A DNA stretch of 64,000 nucleotides from an uncultured Oscillospiraceae bacterium. Lineage in GTDB: Bacteria; Bacillota; Clostridia; Oscillospirales; Oscillospiraceae. The DNA lies in the NCBI GenBank assembly GCA_934597345.1, contig CAKTRJ010000009.1, positions 1 through 64,000 on the forward strand, written 5' to 3'. The notes beneath the pieces are model-generated. The model worked only from the letters and a program-made list of their open reading frames with translations, did not search any database and was not told the DNA's origin. Positions 8,455 through 17,400 of the stretch are shown here, piece after piece. A program made the position numbers and the translations under genes. Each line of letters begins with the position of its first letter. The stretch's first letter is position 1.

Positions 8455-8823
8455 TTATTCGTTGGGCGTTACCACGCCGGAGACATCCACGGGCTTGCCG
8501 TCCCGCCACAGGCGCTCCAGACCGTAGAACTCGCGGGCCTCGGCGTTAAAGACATGCACGGCGATGCAGCCGTAGTCCAGCAGCACCCAGGTGCCGCCGC
8601 GATAGCCCTCGCGGTGCAGAGGCTGCTCACCGGCCTCCTCCAGCATCACCTTTTCCACGTTGTCCACCAACGCGTTGATCTGGGTATTGCTGGAGCCGGT
8701 GGCGATGACGAAGTAATCCGCCAGCGTGGTCAGCTCGCCGATCTCCAGCACCTGGATCTCCCGGCCCTTCTTATCGCTGAGCGCTTTGGCCGCCAGCAGG
8801 GCCATTTCCTTAGGCTCTTTCAT
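8455..8823 (-). CDS. rsfS: Ribosomal silencing factor RsfS
   Basis: A 122-residue protein with the RsfS signature: LADYFVIATGSSNTQINAL and WVLLDYGCIAVHVFNAEAREFYGLERLW. It binds ribosomal protein uL14 and blocks subunit joining when nutrients are scarce. Its ATG overlaps the stop of nadD/yqeK by four bases, and it is the last gene of the smc operon, ending at the bidirectional terminator. Confidence 0.92.
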   Translation of the reverse strand: MKEPKEMALLAAKALSDKKGREIQVLEIGELTTLADYFVIATGSSNTQINALVDNVEKVMLEEAGEQPLHREGYRGGTWVLLDYGCIAVHVFNAEAREFYGLERLWRDGKPVDVSGVVTPNE

Positions 8824-10022
8824 ATGGTCACTCCTTTTTCAATGAGATAGTCTCTCGCGTCCAATGTATCGTGATGCACGGGATTGCCCATGCCCTCCAT
8901 CTCGTCGATGGTCATGGTAAGACCCAGCAGCAGCCCCCGGTCAAGATCGTCATAGACCGTTTCCCGCAGGCGTACCACATCGGGATCGTTGGCAAACTCC
9001 CGGCTGGGCTCGATGTAATCGGCCAGATACAGTATTTTTTCCATCAGGCTCATGCCCGCCCGGCCGGTGGTGTGGTAGAGAATGGCTTCATATACCTCGT
9101 CGTCCACGCCGTACACATGGCGGGCAATGGCCGCGCCGGTCTTGGCGTGCAGCAGCTTCAGTGCCTTCTGCTCCAGCGGGTCGAGGGAGATGCCGTACTG
9201 CTCACAAAGCGCCAGCTGCTCCGCCATGTCCAGCTTCTTGGTGCAGTCGTGAAGCAGTCCCGCCACACGGGCCCTGGCCTCGTCCGCGCCGAAGCACCGG
9301 GCAAGCCGTGCCGCCTCCTCCGCCGTGCCCAGCACATGGGGCATCCGCTTGGGCTTGAGGTAGCTCATGGCGATGGGCCGCAGCTCCTCCACCGTCAGGT
9401 GCTTCAGATCGGTGGCCGTGCCGTACAGGTGCTCCCGCTGAACGTAGCCCCACACGGCTTCGGGTACAAGGTCGCTCCCCTGTCCCGTCGCCAGCGCGGT
9501 ACGGACATCGGTAGAAGAAAGCTCGATCAGCTCCGGATTGTCCAGCAGCATCACCTTGGCCTGATACTGCCCCTCCAGCAGCGCCTTCTGCCGCGCCATG
9601 GCGGCGCGGATATCCTCGTCCACACGGCTGAAGGCGGCAATGTACGCCAATTCACAGATGACCTCCGGCTCATGCCATGTGTGGAGGGACAGGAACATGT
9701 CCGATCCCATCAGCAGCCACAGCTCCGCGTCGGGATACTGCTCATGCAGAGCGCGCAGCGTGTCGCTGGTGTAGCTTTTGCCGGTACGGCGCAGCTCGAT
9801 GTCGCTGGCCTCGGCCACGCGGCCGATGGGCGCGGCCATCAGCGCCGCCATGTCGTACCGCTGCTGCGCCGTCACGCGGTCGGGCAATGGCTTATGGGGC
9901 GGCACATTGTCCGGCACCAGCAGCAGCCTGTCCAGTCCCAGCTGGGCTACGGCGGCGCGGGCCATGGTCACATGGCCGTTATGGGGCGGGTTAAACGTCC
10001 CGCCGAATATGCCGATCCTCAT
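8820..10022 (-). CDS. nadD: Fused NadD nicotinate-nucleotide adenylyltransferase and YqeK HD hydrolase
   Basis: A 400-residue two-domain protein. Residues 1 to about 200 are NadD: GIFGGTFNPPHNGH (ATP-binding HxGH) and ISSTDVR-like LSSTDVRTAL near the end. It makes deamido-NAD from nicotinate mononucleotide. Residues about 210-400 are YqeK-like: an HD metal site (GLLHDCTKK), then HAKTGAAIARHVYGVDDEVYEAILYHTTGR and YLADYIEPSR. YqeK-type proteins hydrolyse diadenosine tetraphosphate. In many Firmicutes the two are adjacent separate genes; here they are one frame with no internal start. Overlaps yhbY upstream and rsfS downstream by four bases each. Confidence 0.92.
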   Translation of the reverse strand: MRIGIFGGTFNPPHNGHVTMARAAVAQLGLDRLLLVPDNVPPHKPLPDRVTAQQRYDMAALMAAPIGRVAEASDIELRRTGKSYTSDTLRALHEQYPDAELWLLMGSDMFLSLHTWHEPEVICELAYIAAFSRVDEDIRAAMARQKALLEGQYQAKVMLLDNPELIELSSTDVRTALATGQGSDLVPEAVWGYVQREHLYGTATDLKHLTVEELRPIAMSYLKPKRMPHVLGTAEEAARLARCFGADEARARVAGLLHDCTKKLDMAEQLALCEQYGISLDPLEQKALKLLHAKTGAAIARHVYGVDDEVYEAILYHTTGRAGMSLMEKILYLADYIEPSREFANDPDVVRLRETVYDDLDRGLLLGLTMTIDEMEGMGNPVHHDTLDARDYLIEKGVTI

Positions 10023-10333
10023 GCCTGCTTCGCCTTGACCAGCTGTATTTTCCGCTTTTCCTTGTTGTGCTGATAGCGGTACAGCACGAACTTGCTGCCG
10101 ATGACCTGCACCACCTCGCTGCGGGTGGCCACGGCCAGCTCCTCCGCCGCCTCGCGGGCGGTATACATACTGTTTTCCAGCACCCGGCCCTTGATGAGTT
10201 CGCGGGCCTCCAACGCATCGTTGGCCTGCTTCACCAGATTGTCGCCGATGCCGTCCTTGCCCACATGGAGGATGGTATCCATGGTGGCGGCCATACCCCG
10301 CAGCTGGGCGCGCTGCTTACTTGTCAATTCCAT
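10019..10333 (-). CDS. yhbY: Ribosome assembly RNA-binding protein YhbY (CRM domain)
   Basis: A 104-residue single CRM domain with LTSKQRAQLRGMA near the start, HVGKDGIGDNLVKQANDAL and the VVQVIGSKFVLYR end, the normal size for YhbY. It binds rRNA during assembly of the large subunit. It follows rdgB by one base and overlaps nadD by four, inside the smc operon. Confidence 0.92.
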   Translation of the reverse strand: MELTSKQRAQLRGMAATMDTILHVGKDGIGDNLVKQANDALEARELIKGRVLENSMYTAREAAEELAVATRSEVVQVIGSKFVLYRYQHNKEKRKIQLVKAKQA

Positions 10334-10334
10334 A

Positions 10335-10925
10335 TCAGTGCTTCTCCAAATATTCTTTCAATTCCGCGGCAAATACGCGCAGCGCATTGCCCCGGTGGGA
10401 TATCTCGTTTTTCTCCTCCGCCGTCAGCTGGGCGAAGGTGCGGCGCTTGTCCGGCACGAAGAACACCGGATCGTAGCCGAAGCCCCGCTCCCCCATGGGA
10501 GCAAAGGCAATGGTGCCGTAGCAGTCGCCGTCCGCCGTCAGCACGTCGCCGTTGGGGAACGCGCAGCAGATGGACGTATGGAAGTGGGCGGCGCGGTTGG
10601 TAGCGCCCCGCATGTTCTGCAGCAGCAGAGCGCAGCGGGCCGGATCGCTGTCCAGATCACCGTAACGGGCGGAGTAGATGCCCGGCGCGCCCCGAAGCCA
10701 GTCCACGCACAGGCCGGAATCGTCCCCAATGGCGGGCAGGCCGCTGGCTTCCATGACGGCCTTGGCCTTCAGCGCGGCGTTCTCGGCAAAGGTCGTGCCC
10801 GTCTCCTCCACGTCCAGCGCAAGACCCAGATCGGATTCCAGCACCACTTCCACGCCCAGCCGGGACAGTATCTCCTGCATCTCCTTCAATTTCCCACGGT
10901 TGTGGGAGGCCAATACAAATTTCAT
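10335..10925 (-). CDS. rdgB: XTP/dITP diphosphatase
   Basis: 196 residues beginning MKFVLASHNRGKLKEM, the RdgB/HAM1 start, with SGLCVDWLRGAPGIYSARY and the FGYDPVFFVP signature. It hydrolyses non-canonical purine triphosphates (XTP, ITP, dITP) to protect DNA. A longer frame reaches 10988, but the ATG at 10925 overlaps the rph stop (ATGA) and matches the family start. Confidence 0.94.
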   Translation of the reverse strand: MKFVLASHNRGKLKEMQEILSRLGVEVVLESDLGLALDVEETGTTFAENAALKAKAVMEASGLPAIGDDSGLCVDWLRGAPGIYSARYGDLDSDPARCALLLQNMRGATNRAAHFHTSICCAFPNGDVLTADGDCYGTIAFAPMGERGFGYDPVFFVPDKRRTFAQLTAEEKNEISHRGNALRVFAAELKEYLEKH

Positions 10926-11647
10926 CGCAGAATATCCCCCACTATCTCTTTCTGTCTGGCGATCAGCTCGCGGTTGCCCTTGGCGCACAGTGCCACCAAC
11001 TCCTGCTGCTCCGCCACGGTGAAGGCACGGCCCTCGCCGGTGCCCTGGATCTCGATGATCTCGCCCAGCTCGTTCATGATGCAGTTCAGATCCACCTGGG
11101 CGCGGCTGTCCTCGGCATAGGGCAGATCCAGCACCGCCGTATCGTCCACGATACCGGCGCTGACGCCCGCCACATAATGTTTGATGGGCATGCGGCCGAT
11201 ATAGCCCTCCTTCACCAGCCAGCGGCAGGCCAGAGCCAGGGCCACAAAGCCGCCGGTAACGCTGGCGGTACGGGTGCCGCCGTCGCCCTGCAGCACGTCG
11301 CAGTCGATGGTGATGGTGCGCTCGCCCAGCCGCTTCATGTCCACCGCCGCCCGCAGGCTGCGGCCGATGAGCCGCTGTATCTCGGCGCTGCGGCTGCTGA
11401 GCTTCAGCTTGTCCACATCCCGGCGGCTGCGCTCACGGTTGGCCCGGGGCAGCATGGAGTATTCCGCCGTGACCCAGCCGCAGCCGGGCTTCACATGGGG
11501 CGGTACCCGCTCCTCCACCGACGCGGTGCACAGCACCACCGTGTCGCCGCAGCGGATGAGGACGCTGCCCTCGGCAAATTTATTGAAATCCGGCGTGATG
11601 GTCACATCACGCAATTCATCGTACTTTCTTCCGTCGGCTCTGGTCAC
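10922..11647 (-). CDS. rph: Ribonuclease PH
   Basis: 241 residues with the RNase PH hallmarks RADGRKYDELR, CTASVEERVPP, ERSRRDVDKLKLSSRSAEIQRLIGRSLR and the phosphate-binding GDGGTRTASVTG. It trims the 3' ends of tRNAs using phosphate. The start chosen is GTG at 11647, with AAAGGGAA upstream. The frame extends to an ATG at 11713, but that would run into ftsY, and the extra residues do not look like the family. The next gene rdgB overlaps by four bases. Confidence 0.93.
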   Translation of the reverse strand: MTRADGRKYDELRDVTITPDFNKFAEGSVLIRCGDTVVLCTASVEERVPPHVKPGCGWVTAEYSMLPRANRERSRRDVDKLKLSSRSAEIQRLIGRSLRAAVDMKRLGERTITIDCDVLQGDGGTRTASVTGGFVALALACRWLVKEGYIGRMPIKHYVAGVSAGIVDDTAVLDLPYAEDSRAQVDLNCIMNELGEIIEIQGTGEGRAFTVAEQQELVALCAKGNRELIARQKEIVGDILR

Positions 11648-11678
11648 GGATATCACTTCCCTTTCGGTGTTTTTCGGC

Positions 11679-12548
11679 TCAGAACAGGTCTGCGGTGAAC
11701 TCTCTGGCGTCAAAGGGCTTCAGGTCGTCGATGCCCTCGCCCACGCCCACGAACTTCACCGGCACCTGCAGCTCCTGAGCGATGGCGATGACGATGCCGC
11801 CCTTGGCGGTGCCGTCCAGCTTGGTCAGGACGATGCCGGTCAGGCCCGCCGTCTCCTTGAAGGTCCGGGCCTGGATCAGACCGTTCTGGCCGGTGGTGGC
11901 GTCCAGCACCAGCAGCGTCTCGCATACGGAGTCCGGGCACTCCCGGTCGATGATCTTCCGCAGCTTGGCCAGCTCGTTCATCAGGTTCTGCTTGTTGTGC
12001 AGTCGGCCTGCCGTGTCGCACAGCACCACGTCCACATGGCGGGCCTTGGCGGCCTGCAAGGCGTCGAACAGCACGGAGCCGGGGTCGGCGCCCTCGTGCT
12101 GGCGGATGATATCCACACCGGCACGGTTCGCCCAGATCTCCAGCTGGTCGGCGGCGGCGGCGCGGAAGGTATCTCCGGCGCACAGCAGCACCTTTTTGCC
12201 CTCTGCCTTCAGCTGGGCGGCCAGCTTGCCGATAGACGTGGTCTTGCCCACGCCGTTGACGCCGATGAACAGCACGATGCTGGGCGTGGTGGACAGATCC
12301 AGCGCCGCGTCGCCCACCTCCAGCTTTTCCGCCAGAATGGCCCGCAGGGCGTCCTTCACCTCGTCGGCACGGGTCAGCAGCCGCTCCTTTACCCGCTTGC
12401 GCAGCCTGGCCACCGCGTCGGTGGCAGGCTCCACGCCCACGTCCGCCAGGATCAGCGCCTCCTCCAGCTGGTCATAGAACTCGTCGTCCAGCTTATCAAA
12501 TGTCACAGAGGCCAGCCAGGCCTCCTTGAGCTGCTTGAAAAATCCCAT
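11679..12548 (-). CDS. ftsY: Signal recognition particle receptor FtsY
   Basis: A 289-residue SRP-type GTPase: an N domain, then GVNGVGKTTSIGKLA (G1), DTFRAAAADQLEIWA, LCDTAGRLHNKQNLM (G3), LTKLDGTAKGG (G4) and the GVGEGIDDLKPF end. It docks SRP-ribosome complexes at the membrane so that membrane proteins are inserted co-translationally. It lacks a long acidic N-terminal extension, as is common in Firmicutes. It starts 11 bp after the smc stop, with AAGGAGAA. Confidence 0.95.
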   Translation of the reverse strand: MGFFKQLKEAWLASVTFDKLDDEFYDQLEEALILADVGVEPATDAVARLRKRVKERLLTRADEVKDALRAILAEKLEVGDAALDLSTTPSIVLFIGVNGVGKTTSIGKLAAQLKAEGKKVLLCAGDTFRAAAADQLEIWANRAGVDIIRQHEGADPGSVLFDALQAAKARHVDVVLCDTAGRLHNKQNLMNELAKLRKIIDRECPDSVCETLLVLDATTGQNGLIQARTFKETAGLTGIVLTKLDGTAKGGIVIAIAQELQVPVKFVGVGEGIDDLKPFDAREFTADLF

Positions 12549-12558
12549 AGTGTTCTCC

Positions 12559-15500
12559 TTATTTGATGTTCAGCTCTTTTGCCATGTCGTTCATGTTGAT
12601 GGTCAGGATCCGGCTGACGCCCCGCTCCTGCATGGTGACGCCGTACAGCACGTCGGCCTCCTCCATGGTGCCGCGGCGGTGGGTGATCACGATGAACTGG
12701 GTCTTTCCGGCGATGCGGCGCATATAGCGGGCATAGCGCACCACGTTGGACTCGTCCAGCGCCGCCTCGATCTCGTCCATGACGCAGAACGGCGTGGGAT
12801 GTACCTTCAAAATCGCGAAGTACAGGGCGATGGCCACGAAAGCCTTCTCTCCGCCGGACAGCAGCGTGATGGTTTTCAGCTGCTTTCCGGGCGGCTGCAC
12901 GCGGATCTCGATGCCGCAGTTGAGGATATCCTTCTCGTCCTCCAGCTCCAGCTGGGCCTTGCCGCCGCCGAACAGCTCCAGAAACGTCTCCTGGAAGCTC
13001 TCGTTCAGCAGCTTGAACTGCTGGGCGAAGATGACCGTCATCTGCTTGGTCAGCTCCTCGATGACGCCCAGCAGCTCCTCACGGGCCTTTTCCACGTCGG
13101 TGCGCTGCTCGGACAGGTAGGTATAGCGGGTGTTGACCCGTTCGTATTCCTCGATGGCACCGATATTGGGCGTACCCAGCCCCTTGATCTCCCGCGTCAG
13201 CTCCGCGATGCGGCGGGTGGCCTTGGGGACGCTCTCCAGCTCGATGCGCTGCTCCAGCGCGGCACTGTGGCTCAGTTCATAACGCTCCCACAGCTTGTCC
13301 AGCAGGGCCTTTTCCTCCATGGCGTTGCCCTGGAGCTTCTGCTCCATGCGGGAAAGCTCCTGGGTGGTGGCAATGACCGCGTCGTTGCAGCTGCGGCTCT
13401 CCCGGTTCTTGGCGTCCCGCTGGCCCTCCAACTGAAGCTTCTGCTCCGACAGGGCGGTCAGCTGTGTCCGCAGGGTGTCTCCCCGGGCATGCAGCTCGTC
13501 CAGCTGCGCCTGATGGGCGGCAATGTCGCCCTGGGCCTTTTCGTTGGCGGCGGCAAACTGAGCCATCAGCGCCTGACGCTGATCCCGGTCGGTGACCATA
13601 TCCAGCCGCAGGCGCTTCAGGTCGGCGATACTGCGCTCGCCCGCGTCCCGCTCGGCGGCCAGCGCCGCCTGAGCCGCCTTTTTCTCCGCGATCTGATCGG
13701 ACAGGGCGTTGGTCCTTTCCATCAGGTCGCTCTGGCCGATCTGGCTCTCCTCCGCCTGGCGGTGGAGGGCGGCGGCCTTCTCTTCCTTCTCCGCCACGTC
13801 CGCCTCCACGGCGGCGCAGCGTGCTTCATCGTCCTTCGTCCGCTGGGCAAAAGTATTCAATTCGGCTTGCAGATCCTCGCAGCTCTGCTCCAGCGTGGTC
13901 AGCAGAATGTCGTAATGCTCCTGCTTACCCTGATACTGCAGCACCAGATCCTCGGCCTTGCGCTGCTGGGCGGAGGCCACCTCCAGTTCGTACTGGGCCT
14001 TCTGCAGCTCACGCTGGGTATCCTCGGCCTTCTGTTTTGCGGCGGACAGCTTATCCTGCATGCCGCCCAGCTTTCCGCCCAGCTTTTCCAGCTCGTTGGC
14101 ACGGCTCAGCACACCGGCGCTGCGGCTGACGCTGCCGCCGGTCATGGAGCCGCCGCGGTTCATCACCTGTCCATCCAGCGTAACGATGCGGAAGGCGCTG
14201 CGGAATTTGCGGGCCATGGCGATGCCGCAGTCCAGATCCTCCACCACTACGGTGCGGCCCAGCAGGCTCCTGAAAATGCCGTCATACTGCTTATCATAGG
14301 AGATCAGGTCGGCGGCAATGCCCACAAAGCCGTATTCGCCGCTGACGTTCTCCCGCAGGGTCTCGCCGTGAACGGCGGTCATGGGCAGGAACGTGGCCCG
14401 GCCGCCGTCCCGCTGCTTCAGATAGCCGATGGCGGACTTGCCGTCCTCCTCCCGCTCGACCACGATGTTCTGCATACCGGCGCCCAGCGCCACCTCCAGC
14501 GCCACCGTGTATTGCTCCTCGGTCTTCACCAGGCTGGCCACCGGGCCGCGGATGCCCCGCAGGGCCTTCTTCTCCGCCGCCTGCATCACCAGCTTCACCG
14601 CCTTGGAGAAGCCCTCGTACTCCTTCTCCATCTCCGTCAGCAGACGGATGCGGTTTTCCAGCGCCGCCACGTCCATGGTCAGCTGCAATTTCTCCGCCTC
14701 GGCATCGGCGGCACGCTTTTTTCGACCCTCCATCTTCAAGCCGTGGCCCCGAATGATGTTGCTGACGGCCTGCGCTTCTTCTTTGGCTTCGTTAAGGAGC
14801 TTCCGGTTCTCCTTGGATTCCCGGCCGCTCTGCTCCAGCTTTTCCTGTGCGGCGGACAGTTCCTGCTCCGTATGGGCCCGGCGCTCCGCGATCTGGCTCA
14901 GACCGGAACGCAGGGCGGACAGCTCCGCCTTGCCGTCGGCGGCGGCGGACAGCAGCAGTGCCTCCTCCGCCCGCAGGGACTCCGCCGTGCGGGCCGCGCC
15001 CGCCGCGTTGTCGCTCAGCTCACGGGCCTGGGTCAGCAGGGCTTCCAGTTCCCGCTCCAATGCGGCACTCTCGGCGTCGATCTGGTCGATGCGTTCCAGC
15101 TGGGCGTCCACTTGAGACTGCAGGCTGCCCGCCCGGTTCTCCGTATCCGCCATCTCCCGGCGGATACGAGCGATACTCTCGTTGTTGTGCTCCACGGAGG
15201 TACGCAGCACGGCGATGGCACTGTCATGCTCGCCGGAGGCGGCTTCCAGCTGGCTCACCTGTCCCCGCAGCGCTTCCGCCTGCAGATCGTTCTGCCGCAC
15301 CTGCTCGCTCAGCTCCTCGGCGGTGGCGTAGGCGGCTTCCAGCGCCGCCTCGGCCCGCTCCTTGTCGGCTCGGGCCGTCTCCACGTCGGTCTGCAATTTG
15401 AATTTGGCGGTTTTCAGATTTTGCAGCTGTTCCAGCCACACACTGATCTCCAGCACACGCAGCTCGTCCCGCAGCACCAGATATTTCTTGGCCACCTCCG

Positions 15501-16125
15501 CCTGCTGGCGCAGCGGCTCCACCTGCAATTCCAGCTCCGCGATCTTGTCGTTGATGCGCACCAGATTCTCCTGGGTGCGCTCCAGCTTCCGCTCGGCCTC
15601 CTCCTTGCGGTGGCGGAACTTGCTGATGCCCGCCGCCTCCTCGAACACCTCGCGGCGCTCGCCGGACTTGACGGACAATATCTCGTCGATCTTGCCCTGG
15701 CCGATGATGGAATAGCCCTCGCGGCCCATGCCGGTGTCCATGAACAGCTCGTTCACGTCCTTCAGGCGCACCGACTGCTTGTTGATGTAATATTCCGATT
15801 CACCGCTGCGGTAATAGCGGCGGGTAACGGCCACCTCCGCCTCGTCACGGGGAAAGATATGTTCCGTGTTGTCGATGACCAGCGTCACCTGCGCAAAGCC
15901 CATCTGGCTGCGCTTCTCCGTGCCGCCGAAGATCACGTCCTCCATCTTCGCGCCTCGCAGCTGGCGGGAGTTCTGCTCGCCCATGACCCAGCGGATGGCG
16001 TCGGAGATATTGGACTTGCCGGAGCCGTTGGGGCCCACGATGGCGGTGATATCCTCTCCGAAATTCAGAACCGTCTTATCGGGAAACGATTTGAAGCCCT
16101 GAATTTCCAGCGCTTTAAGATACAA
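12559..16125 (-). CDS. smc: Chromosome segregation protein SMC
   Basis: 1188 residues: Walker A GPNGSGKS (31-38), a long coiled coil, a glycine-rich hinge region near the middle (DLISYDKQYDGIFRSLLGRTVVVEDLD, VMNRGGSMTGGS), a second coiled coil, then the ABC signature LLSGGEKA and FCVMDEIEAALDESN. With ScpA/ScpB it organises and segregates the chromosome. The TTG at 16125 has GAGGTGG seven bases upstream and gives MYLKALEIQGFKSF, the usual family start; a GTG nine bases earlier (16134) is the alternative. First gene of the seven-gene operon that ends with rsfS. Confidence 0.95.
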   Translation of the reverse strand: MYLKALEIQGFKSFPDKTVLNFGEDITAIVGPNGSGKSNISDAIRWVMGEQNSRQLRGAKMEDVIFGGTEKRSQMGFAQVTLVIDNTEHIFPRDEAEVAVTRRYYRSGESEYYINKQSVRLKDVNELFMDTGMGREGYSIIGQGKIDEILSVKSGERREVFEEAAGISKFRHRKEEAERKLERTQENLVRINDKIAELELQVEPLRQQAEVAKKYLVLRDELRVLEISVWLEQLQNLKTAKFKLQTDVETARADKERAEAALEAAYATAEELSEQVRQNDLQAEALRGQVSQLEAASGEHDSAIAVLRTSVEHNNESIARIRREMADTENRAGSLQSQVDAQLERIDQIDAESAALERELEALLTQARELSDNAAGAARTAESLRAEEALLLSAAADGKAELSALRSGLSQIAERRAHTEQELSAAQEKLEQSGRESKENRKLLNEAKEEAQAVSNIIRGHGLKMEGRKKRAADAEAEKLQLTMDVAALENRIRLLTEMEKEYEGFSKAVKLVMQAAEKKALRGIRGPVASLVKTEEQYTVALEVALGAGMQNIVVEREEDGKSAIGYLKQRDGGRATFLPMTAVHGETLRENVSGEYGFVGIAADLISYDKQYDGIFRSLLGRTVVVEDLDCGIAMARKFRSAFRIVTLDGQVMNRGGSMTGGSVSRSAGVLSRANELEKLGGKLGGMQDKLSAAKQKAEDTQRELQKAQYELEVASAQQRKAEDLVLQYQGKQEHYDILLTTLEQSCEDLQAELNTFAQRTKDDEARCAAVEADVAEKEEKAAALHRQAEESQIGQSDLMERTNALSDQIAEKKAAQAALAAERDAGERSIADLKRLRLDMVTDRDQRQALMAQFAAANEKAQGDIAAHQAQLDELHARGDTLRTQLTALSEQKLQLEGQRDAKNRESRSCNDAVIATTQELSRMEQKLQGNAMEEKALLDKLWERYELSHSAALEQRIELESVPKATRRIAELTREIKGLGTPNIGAIEEYERVNTRYTYLSEQRTDVEKAREELLGVIEELTKQMTVIFAQQFKLLNESFQETFLELFGGGKAQLELEDEKDILNCGIEIRVQPPGKQLKTITLLSGGEKAFVAIALYFAILKVHPTPFCVMDEIEAALDESNVVRYARYMRRIAGKTQFIVITHRRGTMEEADVLYGVTMQERGVSRILTINMNDMAKELNIK

Positions 16126-16252
16126 ATAGTCCACCTCATTTTACAATGGCATACTTTAACTAGATTAGTGTATCAGAAAAGCGGTGGATTTTCAAGATAA
16201 AGTTGGTGGGGTGGTGAGGTGGGCAGGTTTTGAAAAATACTCCGCAAACGCA

Positions 16253-16284
16253 TGTAGGGGCGGACGACTCTGTCCGCCCCTACA
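16253..16284. repeat. Palindromic intergenic hairpin (GTAGGGGCGGA family)
   Basis: TGTAGGGGCGGAC and its reverse complement flank a six-base loop, a REP-like hairpin. It lies in the gap 16126-16512 between smc and the ClpP-like gene. The rest of the gap holds a second A/T-armed inverted repeat (AAAATTTC...GAAATTTT, 16387-16425) and CCGCCCTACG-type sequence like that at 52410-52440. No gene was seen in the gap. Confidence 0.6.
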
Positions 16285-16512
16285 ACGTTCTATCGTGCCT
16301 CGTCCGTATGACGGCGGCGGGGTGTGGGGAGCGAACCGAGCGCTGCCTGTGGCAGATACAGCGAGGGGAGCGAGTGGCAGCGGTCAAAATTTCAAGCGCC
16401 CGCCGTAAGGCAGCGCAGAAATTTTGGGCACCGCAACAGGATCACCCCGCCCTACGAAACGGTCACCGCAGCCTATGCGTAGGGCAGCCTGCCCTCAGGC
16501 CGCCGCACGCTT

Positions 16513-17217
16513 TTATCCCTCTCTCCCCTTCTCCACCATCTTATACAGGGCGTCCAGGGCGTCACCCAGAGAGCCGATGCGGTCGATGATGCCCAGGGCC
16601 ACCGCCTCCTGCCCATAGATGACGCTGCCCACGTCGTTGGCCATATCGCCCACCGACAGCATCAGCTCCCGGAACTTCTCGGCGCTGATGCGGGAATTAC
16701 GGGCCACAAAATCAATGATCCGCTCCTGGATACGCTCAAAGTACCGGTAGGTAGCCGGGGCGGCAATAACCTGTCCCGACATGCGGACGGGGTGAATGGT
16801 CATGGAAGCGCTGGGCACGATGAAGGTGGCCTTTCCGCACACCGCCAGCGGCACGCCGATGGAGTGTCCGCCGCCCAGCACCAGCGTGGCGGTGGGCTTG
16901 GTCATGCCCGCCACCAGCTCCGCGATGCCAAGGCCCGCCTCGATATCGCCACCCACCGTGTTCAGCAGCAGCAAAAGGCCGTCCACGTCGTCCTTCTCCT
17001 CCACCGAGGTCAGCAGCGGCAGAACATGCTCATATTTTGTAGTTTTCACGTTGGGCGGCAGGGTGGTGTGGCCCTCCACCTGGCCGATGATGGTCAGACA
17101 GTGGATGGTACCCCGCTTGTTCTTCACCACCGTGGAGCCCATTTCGATGATCTGCTGCTGGGGCGTGTCCCGGTTTTCGTTCTCGCCATTGTCGCAGCTG
17201 TTGGCACTGTAATTCAT
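16513..17217 (-). CDS. ClpP-like serine protease, TepA/YmfB type
   Basis: 234 residues of the ClpP/crotonase fold. LLLLLNTVGGDIEAGLGIAELV precedes the nucleophile region GGGHSIGVPLAVCG (Ser) and MTIHPVRMSG (His); QEAVALGIIDRIG closes the domain. In TepA-type proteins this stands alone, without the Clp ATPase-docking features, and has been linked to protein export and sporulation in Bacillus. The ATG at 17217 has AAAGGAGGG upstream. It is monocistronic in this window. Confidence 0.85.
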   Translation of the reverse strand: MNYSANSCDNGENENRDTPQQQIIEMGSTVVKNKRGTIHCLTIIGQVEGHTTLPPNVKTTKYEHVLPLLTSVEEKDDVDGLLLLLNTVGGDIEAGLGIAELVAGMTKPTATLVLGGGHSIGVPLAVCGKATFIVPSASMTIHPVRMSGQVIAAPATYRYFERIQERIIDFVARNSRISAEKFRELMLSVGDMANDVGSVIYGQEAVALGIIDRIGSLGDALDALYKMVEKGREG

Positions 17218-17245
17218 GTGTGCGCTCCCTCCTTTTTGCCCTAGT

Positions 17246-17292
17246 GTTTGCCGGGGAAAGGCAAACTATACCACCGGAAATGGCCGCCATTT
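17246..17292. promoter_or_regulatory. Two inverted repeats between divergent genes
   Basis: GTTTGCC/GGCAAAC (17246-17266) and AAATGGC/GCCATTT (17278-17292) lie between the ClpP-like gene and the promoter of the solute-binding protein. The second ends 10 bp before the -35 box. They look like operators, but no regulator can be named. Confidence 0.4.
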
Positions 17293-17302
17293 CTGCCATG
17301 AC

Positions 17303-17331
17303 TTGACAATTGGCCGCAACTTCTATACAAT
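17303..17331 (+). promoter_or_regulatory. Sigma-A promoter of the solute-binding protein gene
   Basis: TTGACA (17303-17308), 17 bp spacer, TACAAT (17326-17331). Confidence 0.85.
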
Positions 17332-17400
17332 ACACAAGGTTATTTCGATGGATTTTGAACCGGAAACGGTGATATTTCCTGAAAATAAGGAGGAAATCAA

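Noticed and set aside
11648..11713. Upstream extension of rph to an ATG at 11713
   Set aside because: It overlaps ftsY, lacks a ribosome site and does not match the family; GTG 11647 is better.
12526..16200. 1224-residue open frame antisense to smc
   Set aside because: Composition (Leu/Gln/His-rich) and full overlap with smc show that it is a shadow.
16184..16589. Short plus-strand frames between smc and the ClpP-like gene
   Set aside because: They cross the hairpin repeat, have no ribosome site and no family pattern.
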